The notes below the pieces were generated by a model that was not told the origin of the DNA, made no database searches, and worked only from the letters and a program-made list of their open reading frames with translations. From Gyrodactylus bullatarudis (lineage: Eukaryota; Platyhelminthes; Monogenea; Gyrodactylidea; Gyrodactylidae), in assembly GCA_012064415.1 (NCBI GenBank), contig SSNU01000222.1, forward strand, positions 1 to 64,000: 64,000 bases of DNA, read 5' to 3'. Below are positions 1-13,900 of this stretch, one piece after another (the first letter of the stretch is position 1; every line of letters starts with the position of its first letter). A program made the position numbers and the translations under genes.

Positions 1-1280
1 CTTTCCAATGGTGTAAAAATCAACTAATTTTTTATTTTGGGTCAAAATAAACTAGTGAGCATACTTTCAAGTAAGGTTGAGAATATTTTTTTTTTTTAAT
101 GGGGTAGAGATGAAGGGGGTTAATTTTTCACATCCATTACGGAGGCACTACTGTTACAGAATGGTAACCCTAAACTGAATAATTTGCCAATATGAAAAAT
201 TATAAGATAACAGTTATCGGAAAAAACTGATAAATTATATCAGAATTCCTCAGAAAAACTTTAATTTCGTGTCATTTTGCCAAGAATAAAAAGGGTTATC
301 TGACAGAAAGTAAAAATTAGTTAGAGTTCTTAAAGTATCACGTAGCTACTTTAAAGTGTAGGTTGGTTTTTAAATGATTTTTTTTAATTAAAAATGTAGT
401 TTGGAATAATTTTATCAATAATAATTTTTCATATTTATTAGGGTAATACAAAATATTTAAAATTGTAATTTTGCAAATCTGAACAAAATTTAATACACAC
501 AATTCAAAATAGGATTTTTTCTCAGAATTTAATTCTTTATCGAATGAGCGAAAGTAGTAAAAATTTGTATTACCCTTATATTTATCCTACATAACTGACG
601 ATATTTTAACCCTTTCGTGAGGCAATTATTCAAAGTCAGAAATTCTCAGTTTTTACTTAGGTCCAAACAATATCACTTAATCCATTTTATAATTCACGCT
701 AAATATTCTCAAAAATACCCAAGAGGGACCTACTCTATTGTTCCCACATCAGATTCCAAATTTTGTCCACAACAGATCTTGTATCCATAATAATCAACTC
801 CGTACGCATTTTAGTTGCTTTTCCTTACAAGATAGCTCAGGGTTAAGAAAAATATATTAATTAATGGTCGTTTTAGCCATTAAGATGGAAAATTAAGATT
901 ACAAAAACGTACGTTGAAATAAATGGGTTTAAACAAATCAATTCTAGGGTAAGCAAACTAGGAAGAAATTCAGGGTGAAAATTTATGTGAAAAACTAATC
1001 ATAACGGCCAAATATTCCTTTTGTCTCAGTGTAGAGGAAAATGTCAGCCTACAATGAAAAGGCAACTTTGATATTTGGAAACCAAGCCCAGCTATCATGG
1101 GCAATGATTCTATATACTTGGAAAAGAAAATATATTTCTTCCTCATACAGCATAGCAGTACCAGTGTATTTTGCTTTAAATGTCTTTATAGATTATTATA
1201 ATTAAAAGGCTTCCTAGGTTATAAATTCATTTTATCTTAATAATAATCCCAAAATTCAGTTTAATGTAGAGCTTAATGTA
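1..1280. other. AT-rich intergenic DNA, no gene seen
   Basis: No reading frame with recognisable protein similarity was found on either strand. Short inverted matches are visible: an AATACAAATTTTTACTAC-like motif near 550-585 recurs near 1785-1805 in the opposite sense. This suggests decayed repeats rather than genes. Confidence 0.5.
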
Positions 1281-1430
1281 TTGAGGCCTATAAGATTTGA
1301 AGAATTGCATTCCAACACACAAGCCGTGGAACAGATGATTCAGATTACAACCAAAGCTTACTCAGCCCAGGCTTCCAGAGGTAGTCAGATCAACATGGTC
1401 AGAATTATCGAGCGAAATAGAACATTTTGA
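1281..1430 (+). pseudogene. Decayed DNA-transposon ORF fragment (hAT-like)
   Basis: An open frame of about 50 codons ends in TGA at 1428-1430. It contains HSNTQAVEQMIQITTKAY followed by an R-I-I-E-R-N-R stretch. This resembles a conserved block seen in arthropod transposon proteins, of the form H-T-Q-A-V-E-R-x-V-K-L-V-T-E-A-S ... R-x-x-x-x-S-R. The similarity is from memory of the family and was not searched. There is no start codon, no flanking coding sequence and no visible terminal repeats, so it is read as a relic. Confidence 0.4.
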
Positions 1431-2269
1431 AAAAATTAATAATATTTTAGAAATATGTAACGCAGTTGAAGATATTAGAAATTTTTCAATAAATATAATT
1501 CGATTTTCCAAATGAAATCATTTTTACTTGAAATTTGAATGGAGAATTTTAGTTTCAAAATTCATCAATACTTGAGTAAACTACTTAAGAGTAGTAACCC
1601 CAAAAACTGAATTTTATCACTAAAAATTCAGTCAGTTTGTACTATTATATCAAAGGTTTTTTTTCATGCTAGAATGATGAGAGTAATACCAATGAAATCA
1701 GCATTAAATTATCTTTCGGATGATATCCCAAGCCTCTCAAAATTATTTTTTCATTTTTGTGAACCACCCCTATTATACAGTAGGATAATACAAATTTTTA
1801 CTACTTTTTTTTCAGCTATTTAAGATTAGTCAAGTCATCACAATCAGACAATTCATGTTTAAATTTAATAGAATTGAAAGTAGAAAATAAGTTGTTAAAT
1901 TCATATTTGGAGCTCCTGAGGTTATAATTATTCTCAGAGATAGAATAGAACTCATAAAATTTTTAAATTATAAATGCATATTTACGAACTCAGAGAGGGT
2001 TAATCCCTGAGATCGAGATAAGCGCAATGTACGAGTCCAAATGAGGATAAAGGAAATGTAAGAATCGATATTGCACCCGCTCAATTGTTAGAGATTGAGC
2101 GTTATTCAAATTAGGTAGAGGAGGGAAAATGTAGTCGAAAAGAGGAAATACCAATGACATGTAAGTTTAGTCTTAAGTCACTGGATTTAGAGAATTTTCT
2201 TATAGTATATTTAATAGTATTAATTTTAAGTTACATACTGAAACCTAGATCTAAAGTTAAGCAGACAAT

Positions 2270-2572
2270 TCTCCAAGAACTAGAAGCGATTCCATGAGGG
2301 TTGCAGGGAGACCAGATCGGAGCATAATTTTGCATTTATCTCTATTGATATAGAGCCCCATGGCCTCAAGAGAATCTTTAAGAAGCGAGAAGCTTTGATT
2401 TATTTTTATAATGACTAAAGCATTATTAATTCCAAAGACGAATTTTAGATCGTCGGCATATTTAAAGAAGCGAAGATTAAAAAGAAGAGGGCCAATAGTA
2501 GAACCTTGGGGTACCCCAGAGTTTATCTTGACAAGTTTTCTGTTAGTGGTGTACTTATATTTGGACGGTCAG
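2270..2572 (-). pseudogene. Non-LTR retrotransposon reverse transcriptase fragment
   Basis: About 100 codons are open on the minus strand. They contain two hallmark motifs of LINE-type reverse transcriptases: SGVPQGSTIGPLLFNL and, a few residues later, KYADDLKF, which carries the catalytic aspartate pair. In intact jockey-like enzymes roughly ten or more residues (the F-I-N-D-L region) separate these motifs, so an internal deletion is likely. Downstream of YADD the sequence continues with a plausible thumb-side stretch (SFSLLKDSLEAMGLYINRDK). Both ends run into non-coding DNA, so this is a dead fragment. Confidence 0.75.
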
Positions 2573-3675
2573 AACCGTATGATTTTTCCAATACATTTTG
2601 GTTGAGCGATGCTCTATTCTTTACTCATTGTACATTCCAATCAATTAATTAATCAAATTCAATAAAGAAAAAAATAACAAATAAACACTGGGATAACATA
2701 AATTATTATTATTATTCTTTGTGGAAAGCCCGGAAGACTACAGCACTGCTCAAATGAGTACTCATAATTGTCTCCAGACTAACAAAGATGTGAGAATACC
2801 AGAAAATAGGCCCACATTTCTGGTTTTATTCTCTTTCTCTCTCATGATTTTGACAATTCCCCCAGAACTCTCTCAACTGAGAATTTATGATCAAAAAACA
2901 ACAATAGAAGAATACTAACAAGTACATCATATACTGAGCAGAGTATAGATTGAGAAGAAGTATTTAACCTACCCCTACTGGTCACACTGTATCATTACTA
3001 TTCTAGGTGTCGTCAAATACATATTGTTAAATTGGTAAAGAGAAGGTAAACAAAAACAGGAAATACAATTAGTTAAATGGGAATCTACAATAAAACAATA
3101 CTGTACTCTGTTTGTTGTTTGCAGAGGGTACTATTACTATTTAGTGAATACCAGATAGAAATTTCTAGAGTATAACTTTTCTACCAACCCAACAATAAAT
3201 ATCTCTCACTTGTTTATTTTACTCTTATAATTTTCTTTTTTTATCCTTCAGAGTGTACTTGTCTCATGTGTACTGTTTAGGATGAGGAAGCATCAACATG
3301 TGTGAAATGTCTACCACGTTGGCGAAAGAATGAAAAACGGCAACAAATATTTATATTTTTATTATCATTGTCAGAATCTCCCATGAAACTCTGGATATAT
3401 TCTTGTTTTTATTTGCTCATCTCTACTACTACTCACTTTAAGACGTTTCATGTTTTTTCTCTCACTTATTTGATGAAGCTCTTATTTCTGCATTCTTTAA
3501 ATTCCATTTTTTTCCGAAAAACCATTCATGTCTCATATGAAATCTAAACTGGATCTTTAAATTGTGATTTCCTAACTCTTGGAAAATCATAATATTTTTA
3601 AAGTCTCGTTTACTCATTTGATAGGAAATCTTGGAATATGCAAAAATCTCAGCTCCATTATTCATCTAACAAATG

Positions 3676-4012
3676 AGTTTTCAAAAAAACGTTTTAAATA
3701 TTTGAAAATATTTGACTACATTTTCAAAAAATTTCCCTTCTTTAAGTAACTTAGCATCAGTTAAAACCCTTTATGCCCCATTGTTCCACCAGTGGATCAC
3801 AGCACTTTCTCGAGCGATAATTTTAACTGAAAGATACCTAAAAAACTTTGTTTACCCCTCATTAGAAAGAAAATTTATTAAGCTACAGAATTATGTATAA
3901 TTCATAAAGATAGCTTTTCACTGATGTACATTGTACACTATTAACTTGATTTTTTGAAAATGTTGTCAAATATTTGAAAAATATTTAGAACGTTTTTTTG
4001 AAAACTTTCTAG
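3676..4012. repeat. Fold-back (inverted) repeat, about 335 bp
   Basis: The left arm at about 3676-3732 contains CAAAAAAACGTTTTAAATAT. It is matched in reverse complement by the right arm at about 3949-4010, with only a few differences. A second inverted pair interleaves with it: about 3778-3850, containing ACTTTCTCGAGCGATAATTT, against about 4215-4285. The interleaving means at least two repeats have been inserted or rearranged here. No coding capacity is visible. Confidence 0.6.
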
Positions 4013-4289
4013 AGAATAGTAAACAATAGCCGTAGATGTCAAACATGCAATCGCCTGCTCGATATCTCTAATAGTTTAGAAGATAACTGGTTTTAGCGCC
4101 AAAAAATGCCAATTTAACCTCTATTATCTTTGAAGTCGGCTTTCAAAAAGGATTTCAGATAATTATTTTGGTTAGGTTCAAATATTCGCATTTGTGTGAT
4201 GAAAAATAATAATTTGGGAAATTAAGTATCTTTCAGTTTAAATTATCGTTCGAGAAAGTTTTGTGTGGAACAATGGAACATCTATCTGA

Positions 4290-7200
4290 TAAAAAGTAAT
4301 CCTACTCGTAGAATTCAAAGCCAAAACTTTATCTGCTTAAAAGATAATTTTGACCTAATTCTTCTAAAAGTCAGATATTTTTTGAACTTTGAAGCTAAGA
4401 AAGTATGAGAGGGAACACTTTATCATTGTCAATTTGTTAAAGAAGAGGTTACAAAAAACAAGGATATTTGGATTAATTTGAAAAGTATACCAAGCATAAA
4501 AATAACTTAACAGATGATTTAAATAATTCATAATGTTCCTCCCAAGTTTATACGTTTACTCTTATTATTTTAATAGAGTATCAGGAAAATACAACTAGCA
4601 TGATAAACTTAGCAATATCCAAGTAACCAATAATTATTATAAGACACTGTATACATCTATGAAAGCTGCATACAGACTGGATTTGATTAATTCTGGGCAG
4701 TACTCGTGGATATTGACTGTATATTTCTTCAGGTACAAAGATTGACACTTACCAGAAATGGGATTATAGAAAAAATGTCGCTTACAAGTAGGAGTTAAAG
4801 TGATAAAAGTGGGGAATTGGGCAGAGATATATATATCTTAGCACTTGAAGTATTCTTGAAAGATGTAAAAACTATCAATTACTCGCTTCAAGTGTATTTT
4901 TAGTCCATTTCCTGACACTTGTGTGCGTACAAAAAGAGAATAACACACTTGATAATCTCAGAGAGGGAACATGATCTTTCTTATGTTGTCGTGCAGTCAA
5001 TCCAACAACAAAAAATGTTTCAATTTATGTAAATGAGATAGCACGAATTATATAGTGTGAAAAGTTTCCATGATGTGATCTGATTTGTTACACTTCCGTT
5101 AGATTGGAATTCCTCTTTGGAGTTTCTCATGGATTCAAATTTTAAATAAAAAAACAAAAATTCAAAATTAATCAAACTTTATAAAAATGTTCCACTTTCA
5201 TTCAGATATTGATATGGCGATGTGGTTTTCTGGTAGAATAACTCACTACTTCTCAATGAGTAGTAATCATTCATTTCATTTTCTTTTCAAACTATAATTA
5301 TCCTGATTCAAAATTTTCCTAATTTTTATGATCTAAAACTAATTTTGTGTGTATTTGAGAGCTAAGCTTGATCTCTTCTTTACTGCAATCTTCATATGAC
5401 TAAGTGGAACCTTTAGGTGTTCAATAATGTTCATTGAAGAAAGAAATTATGAAAAAAATTACTTTTTCGAACTTTTTCTCCAACTTTGAGCTGAAAATTT
5501 TAATTGATTTGAAAGTGGGAGGCTGATCGAAAGAGTTTTTTCAGGATCAATAATAAAGCTGAATGGCACCGTCAAATTATTGACAGTTTTCCCATTTTCG
5601 AGAGATTTTGAGTTATCGAAATTGCATTGATTTTCAAGTAGTGAAAATGATCAAAAAATCGAAATTCCGCTACCAAATGAGTAGGATTTCAAAAAATCTT
5701 TACAAAATTCGAATTCTTGATGAAAAAATTTGATTAAAACTGCAATCTCTTATCTGACCAAGTAATTCTTTTATTTATGAGACCTTGGGTGTTCAATAAA
5801 ATTCAATCTATCAGATAAACGATTAGCTGATATTAAAATATGGTCGTTGAATCAGATTTCGTTGAAATGTTGAGGGATCACTTTTACAGTGGTACTTTTT
5901 GAAAAGCAATCTAATAATTGAAATTTTTAAATTCTCATCTTTATATCAACTAGCTTTATTTAAAAACTAGAATTTCTGACAGATGCGGAAACTTCCAATC
6001 TCTGACCATGAACGTTGAGGAATGATTATATTGGTCAGAAGATCTACTCAATCTGTAGATTCTTCATTGAAATGAAACATATGCTTCGCTAAAGATAAGA
6101 CTGAACAAATACAAGATAAGCTTTCTCCGTCCTCTTGTATAAACTTTTTGATCACATGACAAAAAAAGAACGGCCCTTCCTCTCTTAGCCAAATGAAAAT
6201 GAGATACTAACTACCAGGGATATTATGCATTGGAACTAAGGGGAATGGTTAGAAATTCAACTAACAAAATCTATACAAAATGTAAATACAGTTCAATATG
6301 AAATTCTATGCATTGTTAATTCAAGTTTAATTACATTACCGACATTGGAAGGCTGGGTATGTGATTGTCTGCCTCAAAGATAGGTAGGCATATTGGACAT
6401 ATGCCATACTAAGATTAGTACATGATGCTAGTTTCTTGACTGAAAACTAAATGTCTGAAGAAATTATTCTTTTTTGAAAAGTAAAACTAGCTTTCCGACT
6501 AATTTTGGAGTTGGCTAAGATAACCTTGACTAATTTTGAACTCCAGTAGAGTATGGCTTTCCATCTTACAATGTTCAGCTGAATACACGATATGAAGAAA
6601 AAAAATTTTGAAAAATCTTTAGAGATTATGGGTTCTCAAAGTAGCGGCAAATTGTCGTTTTTGAGTTGAAAAATTTCATTGATTTTCAAGTAGGGAAAAT
6701 GATCAAAAAATCAAAATATATTTTTCCCACGATAATGGCGTGATTCTCAAAATCTGATTCAGCATATTTGATTTCTTTGTCTAATCGTGATCCTAAAAAT
6801 AAACTTTTGATTACTCTCTCACTTTGATATCACCAGAATGTTTCAACTCAAAATTTCAAAAAAATAGGAATTTGCCGCTATTTTGAGATTTGAAAAATTT
6901 TAAAAATTTGATTTGCCTTAAAATTTCCTTATTAACCTGATTTTTTCAAATTTTTTTTCGTTATATCGGGCCTCACGATCTTGATGGAAAAATTGAGAAT
7001 TCTATAAAAATCATAAACACTCATTTTCATATTAACTAGCTTTATATTACTGGGCATGGTTGGATTCGTTTTAGAATCTGATTTTACAGAAAATTTCAGA
7101 TTCAATACACTTGAAAAACAAACTCTGAATTAAGTGAAATTGTAATCTAAAAGTCCATCAAATTTAAGGATACTGTTGAATCCATTGTGTCCATAATATG

Positions 7201-8399
7201 CAATGCTCAAGTTAAATTTGAATTATTAATGAAGATTTGACATGTGCCCACTTTAGACAGAGAGCAGAATTATTCATAGAAAACCAAGTTTTGGTTTAAA
7301 AACTCCTACACTGTAGACTCTTGATATTTATTTGGAAATTGGCCACTCTTCTTTAGGCATTTTAAATTCAATTTTACTTTAAATTGCTCCCCTCTATCTT
7401 TTCCTACTTTTTTAGTAGCTTAAAGTACAACCCATTTTTCCTTATTTAAAATTGAAAACACGTGTATTCAGTTTGGGATTGTATTTGTGTGTGTACGTGA
7501 GTCAAGCAAAAAATTCTCATGTGAGAGTCCTGCTTGAAAAAAATGCATGATGAAGAGGAAACCCACTCGTTTAAAGTTTTACTTTTGTGCATGGTCAGTT
7601 AGAAGAAATTAGAAAAAAAACAGAGGTGAAAACTGATTGTTTTGGTTACTACCTTTTATTTATTTAAAGTGAAGATAATAATACCTCTGATAAAGTCAAG
7701 CATTTAATTCTAAGGAAATTACTGGCTTCAAACTAATATGTTTATTAACATTATTTTCGAGAAAATGGTGATTTTTTTCAAATTTCGATTTGGCCATGCA
7801 AAAATAGTCTCATTTTTACAAACTGAAAATCTTTATTGGCTTTAAAGTGTCAAAATGGGCAAAAGAAGATTATGAGGTTTAGAAATAGAAAAGAAGGCCG
7901 AATATTGCGATGAGTTTATGAATTTTCAAGTAGTCAACTCCCAAACGATAATAAGGTGAATTATTAGATCAGATTTAGCAAATTTGATTTTCTTTCCAAA
8001 TCTTGATCCTAAAAAGACTACTTTTGACCAATCTGTCACTTCCAAGTCAATAAAAAAATTTCAGTCCAAAATTCGAAAAATTGGGATTTGTCACCAAATT
8101 GAAATCTGAAAAATGATCATATTTTTTTCTTTAAACGGTAGAATTAGGCATGATGATCTAGATTTCAAAAATATTCAAATTCTTTTTGAAAATATTGAGA
8201 TATTTGTAAAAATCAACTTCATATTAATTAGTTTTACATCAGTTTATATGAATATTGGAAATACAAATCTCTTTCCTATTTTCTGAGCTTTTCTGATGAG
8301 CTATGTGATCCAAACCCGTAATTTTGACCGGTCGCTTACTTGTAAACCTAGATAATACGGGTATTTTTGGAGTTAATATGAAAAATGATCTTGTCTTCT
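4290..8399. repeat. Intergenic DNA with dispersed repeat family copies
   Basis: No gene is supported. Several stretches (about 5440-5960, 6600-7050 and 7740-8236) belong to one dispersed family. Its ends read like TTAATATGAAGATGAGAAT, and its interior carries TTTCGATTTTTCGATCATTTTCA-type segments. The same family recurs near 16349-16690, 24366-24480, 33230-33532, 41006-41425, 52793-53200 and 54036-54758. Confidence 0.55.
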
Positions 8400-9080
8400 A
8401 AACCTAATTGACATGAAGATGAGAATTTACTATTTTTACAAAAAACTCAATATTTTTCTCCGGATTCACAGAAAAAATAATTTTTTGAATTCTAAAACGA
8501 AATGAGCTAATAAAATGGGGATATTCGAAAAAATTTCCTGAAAAAATTCAATCTGACCAAAATTAATCCGTTTTTTGAATTTCGAAAATGTACCAAATTT
8601 CCACATTTTTTACTTTTGAATTTTTATCGATTTCAATGATTCGAAGCAGTTAAGTGATGATATTTGGGATCAAATTGAATAAAGTATTCGAATTTGCCTG
8701 TAGAAGTTCACTGAAGTTCGTCATTACTGTGGGGAATCGAACCATTTGAATTTTTCGATTATCACGAAGGCAAATTATCCAAACTCTGGAAACAGTAAAA
8801 AAGACAGCTATCTCTATGGCCAAATTCGAATCCTTTGTCTAATGTTGATCCGAAATATCATCACTTGACTGCTTCGAATCATCGAAATCGATAAAAATTT
8901 TGGGATCAAAAGTTGAGAAAGTAGATATTTGGACAGATTGAATTTTTTCGAATATCCACATTTTATTAGCTCATTCCGTTTTAGAATTTAAAAAAATTTC
9001 TTTTTTTCTGTGAATCCGAAGAAATTTATTGAGCTTTTTGTAAAAGTAGTAAATTCTCATCTTCATATCAGATAGGTTTA
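8400..9080. repeat. Giant palindromic fold-back element, about 680 bp
   Basis: The two halves, about 8400-8735 and 8740-9080, are imperfect reverse complements along nearly their full length. Matching landmarks are AAACCTAATTGACATGAAG at the left end against its inverse at about 9062-9080, the GGATTCACAGAAAAAA blocks, GAGCTAATAAAATG, and GATTCGAAGCAGT near the middle. The RNA would form a hairpin of more than 300 bp. No protein is encoded. The termini resemble the dispersed family described for 4290-8399. Confidence 0.75.
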
Positions 9081-10051
9081 TAAACTTATTCAGACTTGTA
9101 AATTTTACTCTTAAAAACAAGAGTTAAACAGAAAACTGAATGCATCAATTCCATGATATAATACTGTCAAGTCTCTTCGAATTGAGTTTCCCAAACGACT
9201 GTAATTACTTGGTATAATGGTTTCCAGCACTTCAGATAGAAAAAATTTTCAAATAACCACAGAAAATTCCACAAATACGCCAGGTTCTATCCTCCTGGCA
9301 ACACTCAATGATTTATTTCTACCGGTTTTACTCAAAAAAAATATCTTACCGAACTGACAAGTGGAAAATATACTTATTCACGTGACATTTTCCTCCTTTT
9401 CATCAATAAACCATGTACACTGATAGGATGCATGGAAATAAAACTAACCAGTCCCAGTGTGTACTCTTGGTATGAATTTTGGGAAATTATCTTGGTTAAA
9501 TTTTCCCTGTGCTTTCTACAGGTAGAAAAATAAAATTTCTTGGAGAAAGAGATAATTAAAAGGTAAAAAGAAAACCATGTAAACAACTTGCCTGGACAGC
9601 ACGCTTTATGCAAAATGTTAACTTTTCTTCTTACCATAGATTATTATTGTTTCTTAGTTGTAGGTTAAAAGGAAGTTGGTCATTCATCTTCTCATACTTT
9701 TGTGTGTATAATATGGTTGGAGGATATTTTGTTTTTATTTTTGGTTTTGACAAATCCTTGGTGATTTCTTAATTACAAAGAGGAGTATTGTGAATATGTC
9801 TTTGGGAAAGCATAGAAAATAACTGAAGAGATATGAGGACATGAAGCTTATAATTGAAGGACAGACGGTTATTTATATCGGTTAGACTATCTTGGGTCAG
9901 AATAATAGACACAAGTTAATATCATCATGTCCATATTTTGAATTTTAAATTGTAGATAACACGCAAATTTTATGAAAAATCAATATCATTAAAGCAAGTG
10001 GTAGTTAACACGAAGGTGAGAATTGACAAATTCAATAAAAAAATCAATACA
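9081..10051. other. Intergenic DNA, nothing recognised
   Basis: AT-rich sequence without a supported gene. The 87-codon frame on the minus strand at 9374-9637 has no recognisable domain and lies among repeats, so it is not called. Confidence 0.4.
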
Positions 10052-10988
10052 TAAAGCTATTCTGGAAATAGTCTTTGCATTGGCGAAAGTAAAAAACTAT
10101 TCATTTTTCAACGGAATTAAAGAAAAAAACATAAAAATAATGAATCAAGTTTAACCCTTTCGGTGCCGAGACTATTTCACAATTTTTATAAAAACCAAAA
10201 TTTATCTATGAAGATACCAAGTTATATGGCCAAAAATATTACTAATGCAAGTTCACATTGTGGCCTTTAATTTAAACTTTAATTGATCCAGAAACCTATC
10301 AAACTTGCAGAGTTATGAAGGTTCAAAAAAATTGGAAATGGACATATATGTCCATCGGCACCGAAAGGGTTAAGATTGAAAAATTCTGAGATCTAATTAT
10401 AGCCATTATTAAAAATTTTGCAGATCTTGAAAATTAATAGTAAAATCGATCTGGGAACAGGGACGACAATATCAAAAGGTTCTGTTGAGAGAAATCAAAA
10501 GACCATCAGAAGAAGTTGTGTAAAAAATTCTTCAATAAAATATGCTCATTTAATTTTTGGACCATATTTTCAGAAAAATAAATTAATTCTTTTAAATAAA
10601 TTTTTTAAATTTAATTTTAATTTTTAATTAATATTTTCGACAGTTATGAAATATAACTAGATTAACGTTTGTAATCAGCATTTCTTGATTAATTTTAACT
10701 CGGCTTGAAAATATCAAGAAACTTTGCGATAAGGTAAATAAAAATATAATTGTTGAAAGCTTCAACAGACATCGAAATTTGCTTAGAAGTCTTCAGAACT
10801 CATCTTCGTCTTCAGCTGCTGTAATTTTTTCTTAAGTCTCTTTAAACTGTAAGCTTCCTTAGAAACAGCAGGCTCACAACTCTTTATCTGCCCTTCTTTC
10901 TAGTTTGCAATAAAAAAATAACTAAGAAAATCGTATTTTTGACGTCAGCATCAAATCTAAGGCGAAGACTATTTCCAGAATAGCTTTA
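10052..10988. mobile_element. Non-autonomous element with 24-bp terminal inverted repeats
   Basis: The 24 bases from 10052, beginning TAAAGCTATTCTGGAAATAG, are repeated exactly in inverse at the right end (about 10965-10988). The interior is AT-rich, has no convincing coding region and is itself interrupted by the MITE at 10155-10369. No clear target-site duplication could be read, so the superfamily is unknown. Confidence 0.6.
10155..10369. mobile_element. piggyBac-type MITE, copy 1 (215 bp)
   Basis: A 215-base element is flanked on both sides by TTAA (10151-10154 and 10370-10373), the target duplication of the piggyBac superfamily. Its perfect 15-base terminal inverted repeats read CCCTTTCGGTGCCGA. 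It is too short to encode transposase. A second copy of identical length lies at 32861-33075, with roughly a dozen differences. It is nested inside the 10052-10988 element. Confidence 0.85.
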
Positions 10989-13900
10989 TATATATCTCCT
11001 GATAGTTACAGTATTTTGAATCAGAAAACTTGCAAATATGATAAACTGGGTGATTTTAACTCGTAATTGAAAAATCCAAAGTTAACGATTCTCTCATAAA
11101 ATTTTATCATATATTCTCTCAGCATTTGTTAATAACTATAGAATAGTGATTTGGGCATTCAGAAGGTAAGCATTTCTTGTGTCACAAGCAGCCCCTGGCT
11201 ATAAAGTGATGAACATTTTGTAATCAGATCGGCTAGCATGCAGAGGGACAATTTTCGATAAATTTCTTTCGATAAAATATTTAACACCACTTTAGCCTAA
11301 CACAAGATTTTTAGGAAGAGAAAAAAAATGTAAATACTGAAAGTTGCTCAAGGAAGCCATATGGAGCAATTTTTAAACAATCTTTATTAAAAATTTTATC
11401 CAAACTTTAAATGGGTTCAGTTCTAGGGTTAAAAGAAAAATTTGGCCATTCATGGATCTCGAAAATGCGCCAAGTTTTTTGAAATTCATTGGCCAAACGG
11501 ATTTTTTTCTTTTAACAAATTATTGGCTTATCCCGAGTAGAGGACCGCTCATCTTCAAAAAACTGGCAAAATTAAATTAACTTATGAACAAAGTCTGATT
11601 CTAATTTTTTTTGAAATATTGTGTGAGTCCAAACTATTTTTATCAGGGTTTTTTATTCTAATCTTAATTTTCCTTCTAGTGATGAATTATATTATCAGAG
11701 TTATTACTCTAATAATTCTGATTACTATAACAATCACTATAATTTTTATAATCCTTATTTTTGAAGAAATACTAACCTTTCTCGCCCCTTTCTTTTTCTA
11801 CAGAACACAAGCCAGAAGACAACATAGTCAGGTAGCAAGCGAACAACGTTATAGTCAATCTTATTTTACCATCATCTTTATCTTTTTAATCTGACTCGGA
11901 ATCCACATATTGTTGAGCCTTTTAAAATACAGATTCAAGTTTATCTATCAAGGAATTGAACACACTTCCGCGACTTGAGAAGAATAGCAGTGCTATAATC
12001 CGGAGATCTAAATTGTGTTTTTTGTAGAATTAATGAATTCTAATTTTAATTTCAACTAGCTTCAGTACACTTCTTTGGTCTTCTTGGCATGGTAGGATAA
12101 ATATGTCTGTTGAGAACCATGTGTAAATTAAATTTCGAATTTCATTCATCGTGCTGAAATCTTGATAAGGAATTGTTTTTCCTCTATATTATTCCTAATT
12201 CTAATGATAAACCAGAGGGGAATACTCAAAAATTGCAGTGGAAATACTGGCTTGTCAATCATGTATCGTACCCCCTTATTATTATTTGAGTTTTTAATTT
12301 ATCTCCGTTTACAATTTTTTTTCAGAAGTCAATATGTACATTTATAGAAAAATCCTTTTCTCTTATTTTCATAACCTGAAGCCAGCATTTAAACTGAGAA
12401 TATTAATATTGTTTTTAGACTTAATTAAAATTTTTAATTTAGAATATTCATTAAAAATACTTGTCAGGCCAAAAAAGTCAATGATGATGATGAAAACTTT
12501 CCCATACGTAGTGAATTCAATAGGAATTTGTATTGTGTTTTTCTTTCATGAATAAAAAAGGCATGAAAATGTGTGAAATTAATTAATACAAGAATATTTT
12601 CTACGAATATCCACTGTATTTTTGCTTGTATATATGACAGAGTGTTTACGTTTCCAGAGATAATCACCAAAGATTTTTGTGTTTCTATATGAAAAAAACT
12701 GCATTTCAATTGTCACCAGCTAAATCTTCCTAAATCACTTGACCCCAAGTCTTGTATTTTGAAGAAAAGTGTGATGAGTGTTATCCTTGTATTTTGGCTG
12801 ACATTTAAATATAAAACTAATACACTTTTATCACCAAGATACGAAATCAATTTCTGATTTAAAGAAAGAGTCATTCCTACAGTCTTTATCATGAGCAACT
12901 TCAAAATTACTAGATACAACTCACAATAGGGTTTTATAAAACAGTTAGGAATTCAACAGTCAAGATAAATCAATATTTGAGTCATTATGAATAAAATGTC
13001 AGTAAATTAATCTATTTAGTTTTTGAAGAATTTTCAAATCTAGAACAACTAAGATGACCCCCATTAGCTTCATGTGTAAAACGCCTGAAATTGAACATAC
13101 AACTTCTTTTCCTTTCTTCATTTTGATATTTGGATACTTATATGATTGCTCTCATTCTTGTTAAAAATAGGATTTAAACAATTAAGCCAAATGATCGAAA
13201 TTAGCATAGACTGTTCTTAATTTATGACGAATCTCAACTTTTATTACCAATGAAAAACGAATTTTGGAAATAGACTAATTTGCATTTTTATGTGTGGGTT
13301 TTTTTCCTTCAGCCAATCATGGTATTTTATGCCAATAAAAACAAACAATAGCCAAGCCCAATTCAATTAGCAGATCTTGAAAAAGTTGGCAGATTGATCA
13401 AATGATCATTAAAGGTTTAATGTAAATTGAAAATTTGTTAATAATGTCTAAAGATAGACATGGCGTCTTACTCATTTGTTACTCTCGAGAGGATATTTCC
13501 TAATAATTGAAACTTTTTTTCTAAAGGATGAATCAAGAGTTTTTACAAAGTGGTGTGTAAAACATAGAGCTGTTATGTTAGTTGAATTCCCTGAAAAATA
13601 TTATTTAAAATTTTCTCCATAGATATTACAGTTTGAATTCAAATTGTTGCTTTTAATTAAGCAAATTTGAAATTAAGACCTCAATTCTGTCTGATTTATT
13701 ATTTTAGTGATGTCTGAAATTTCCTTTTAAAAGTACCTTACTCGAAGTACAAGAGAATAAAAAAATTTATAGAAATGCTATTTACAATATTTTGGTTCTA
13801 ATCTTCGAGAAATATTTACTCGTGAGTAGTAACATGTTATTAACCCTTAAAATCTTACATATCACTCAAACAACTCATTATTATACATCTAAGCTTAAGA

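Noticed and set aside
11619..11894. 91-codon frame rich in I, L and T
   Set aside because: Its composition mirrors low-complexity ATT/ATC repeats and it has no domain. Treated as a chance frame.
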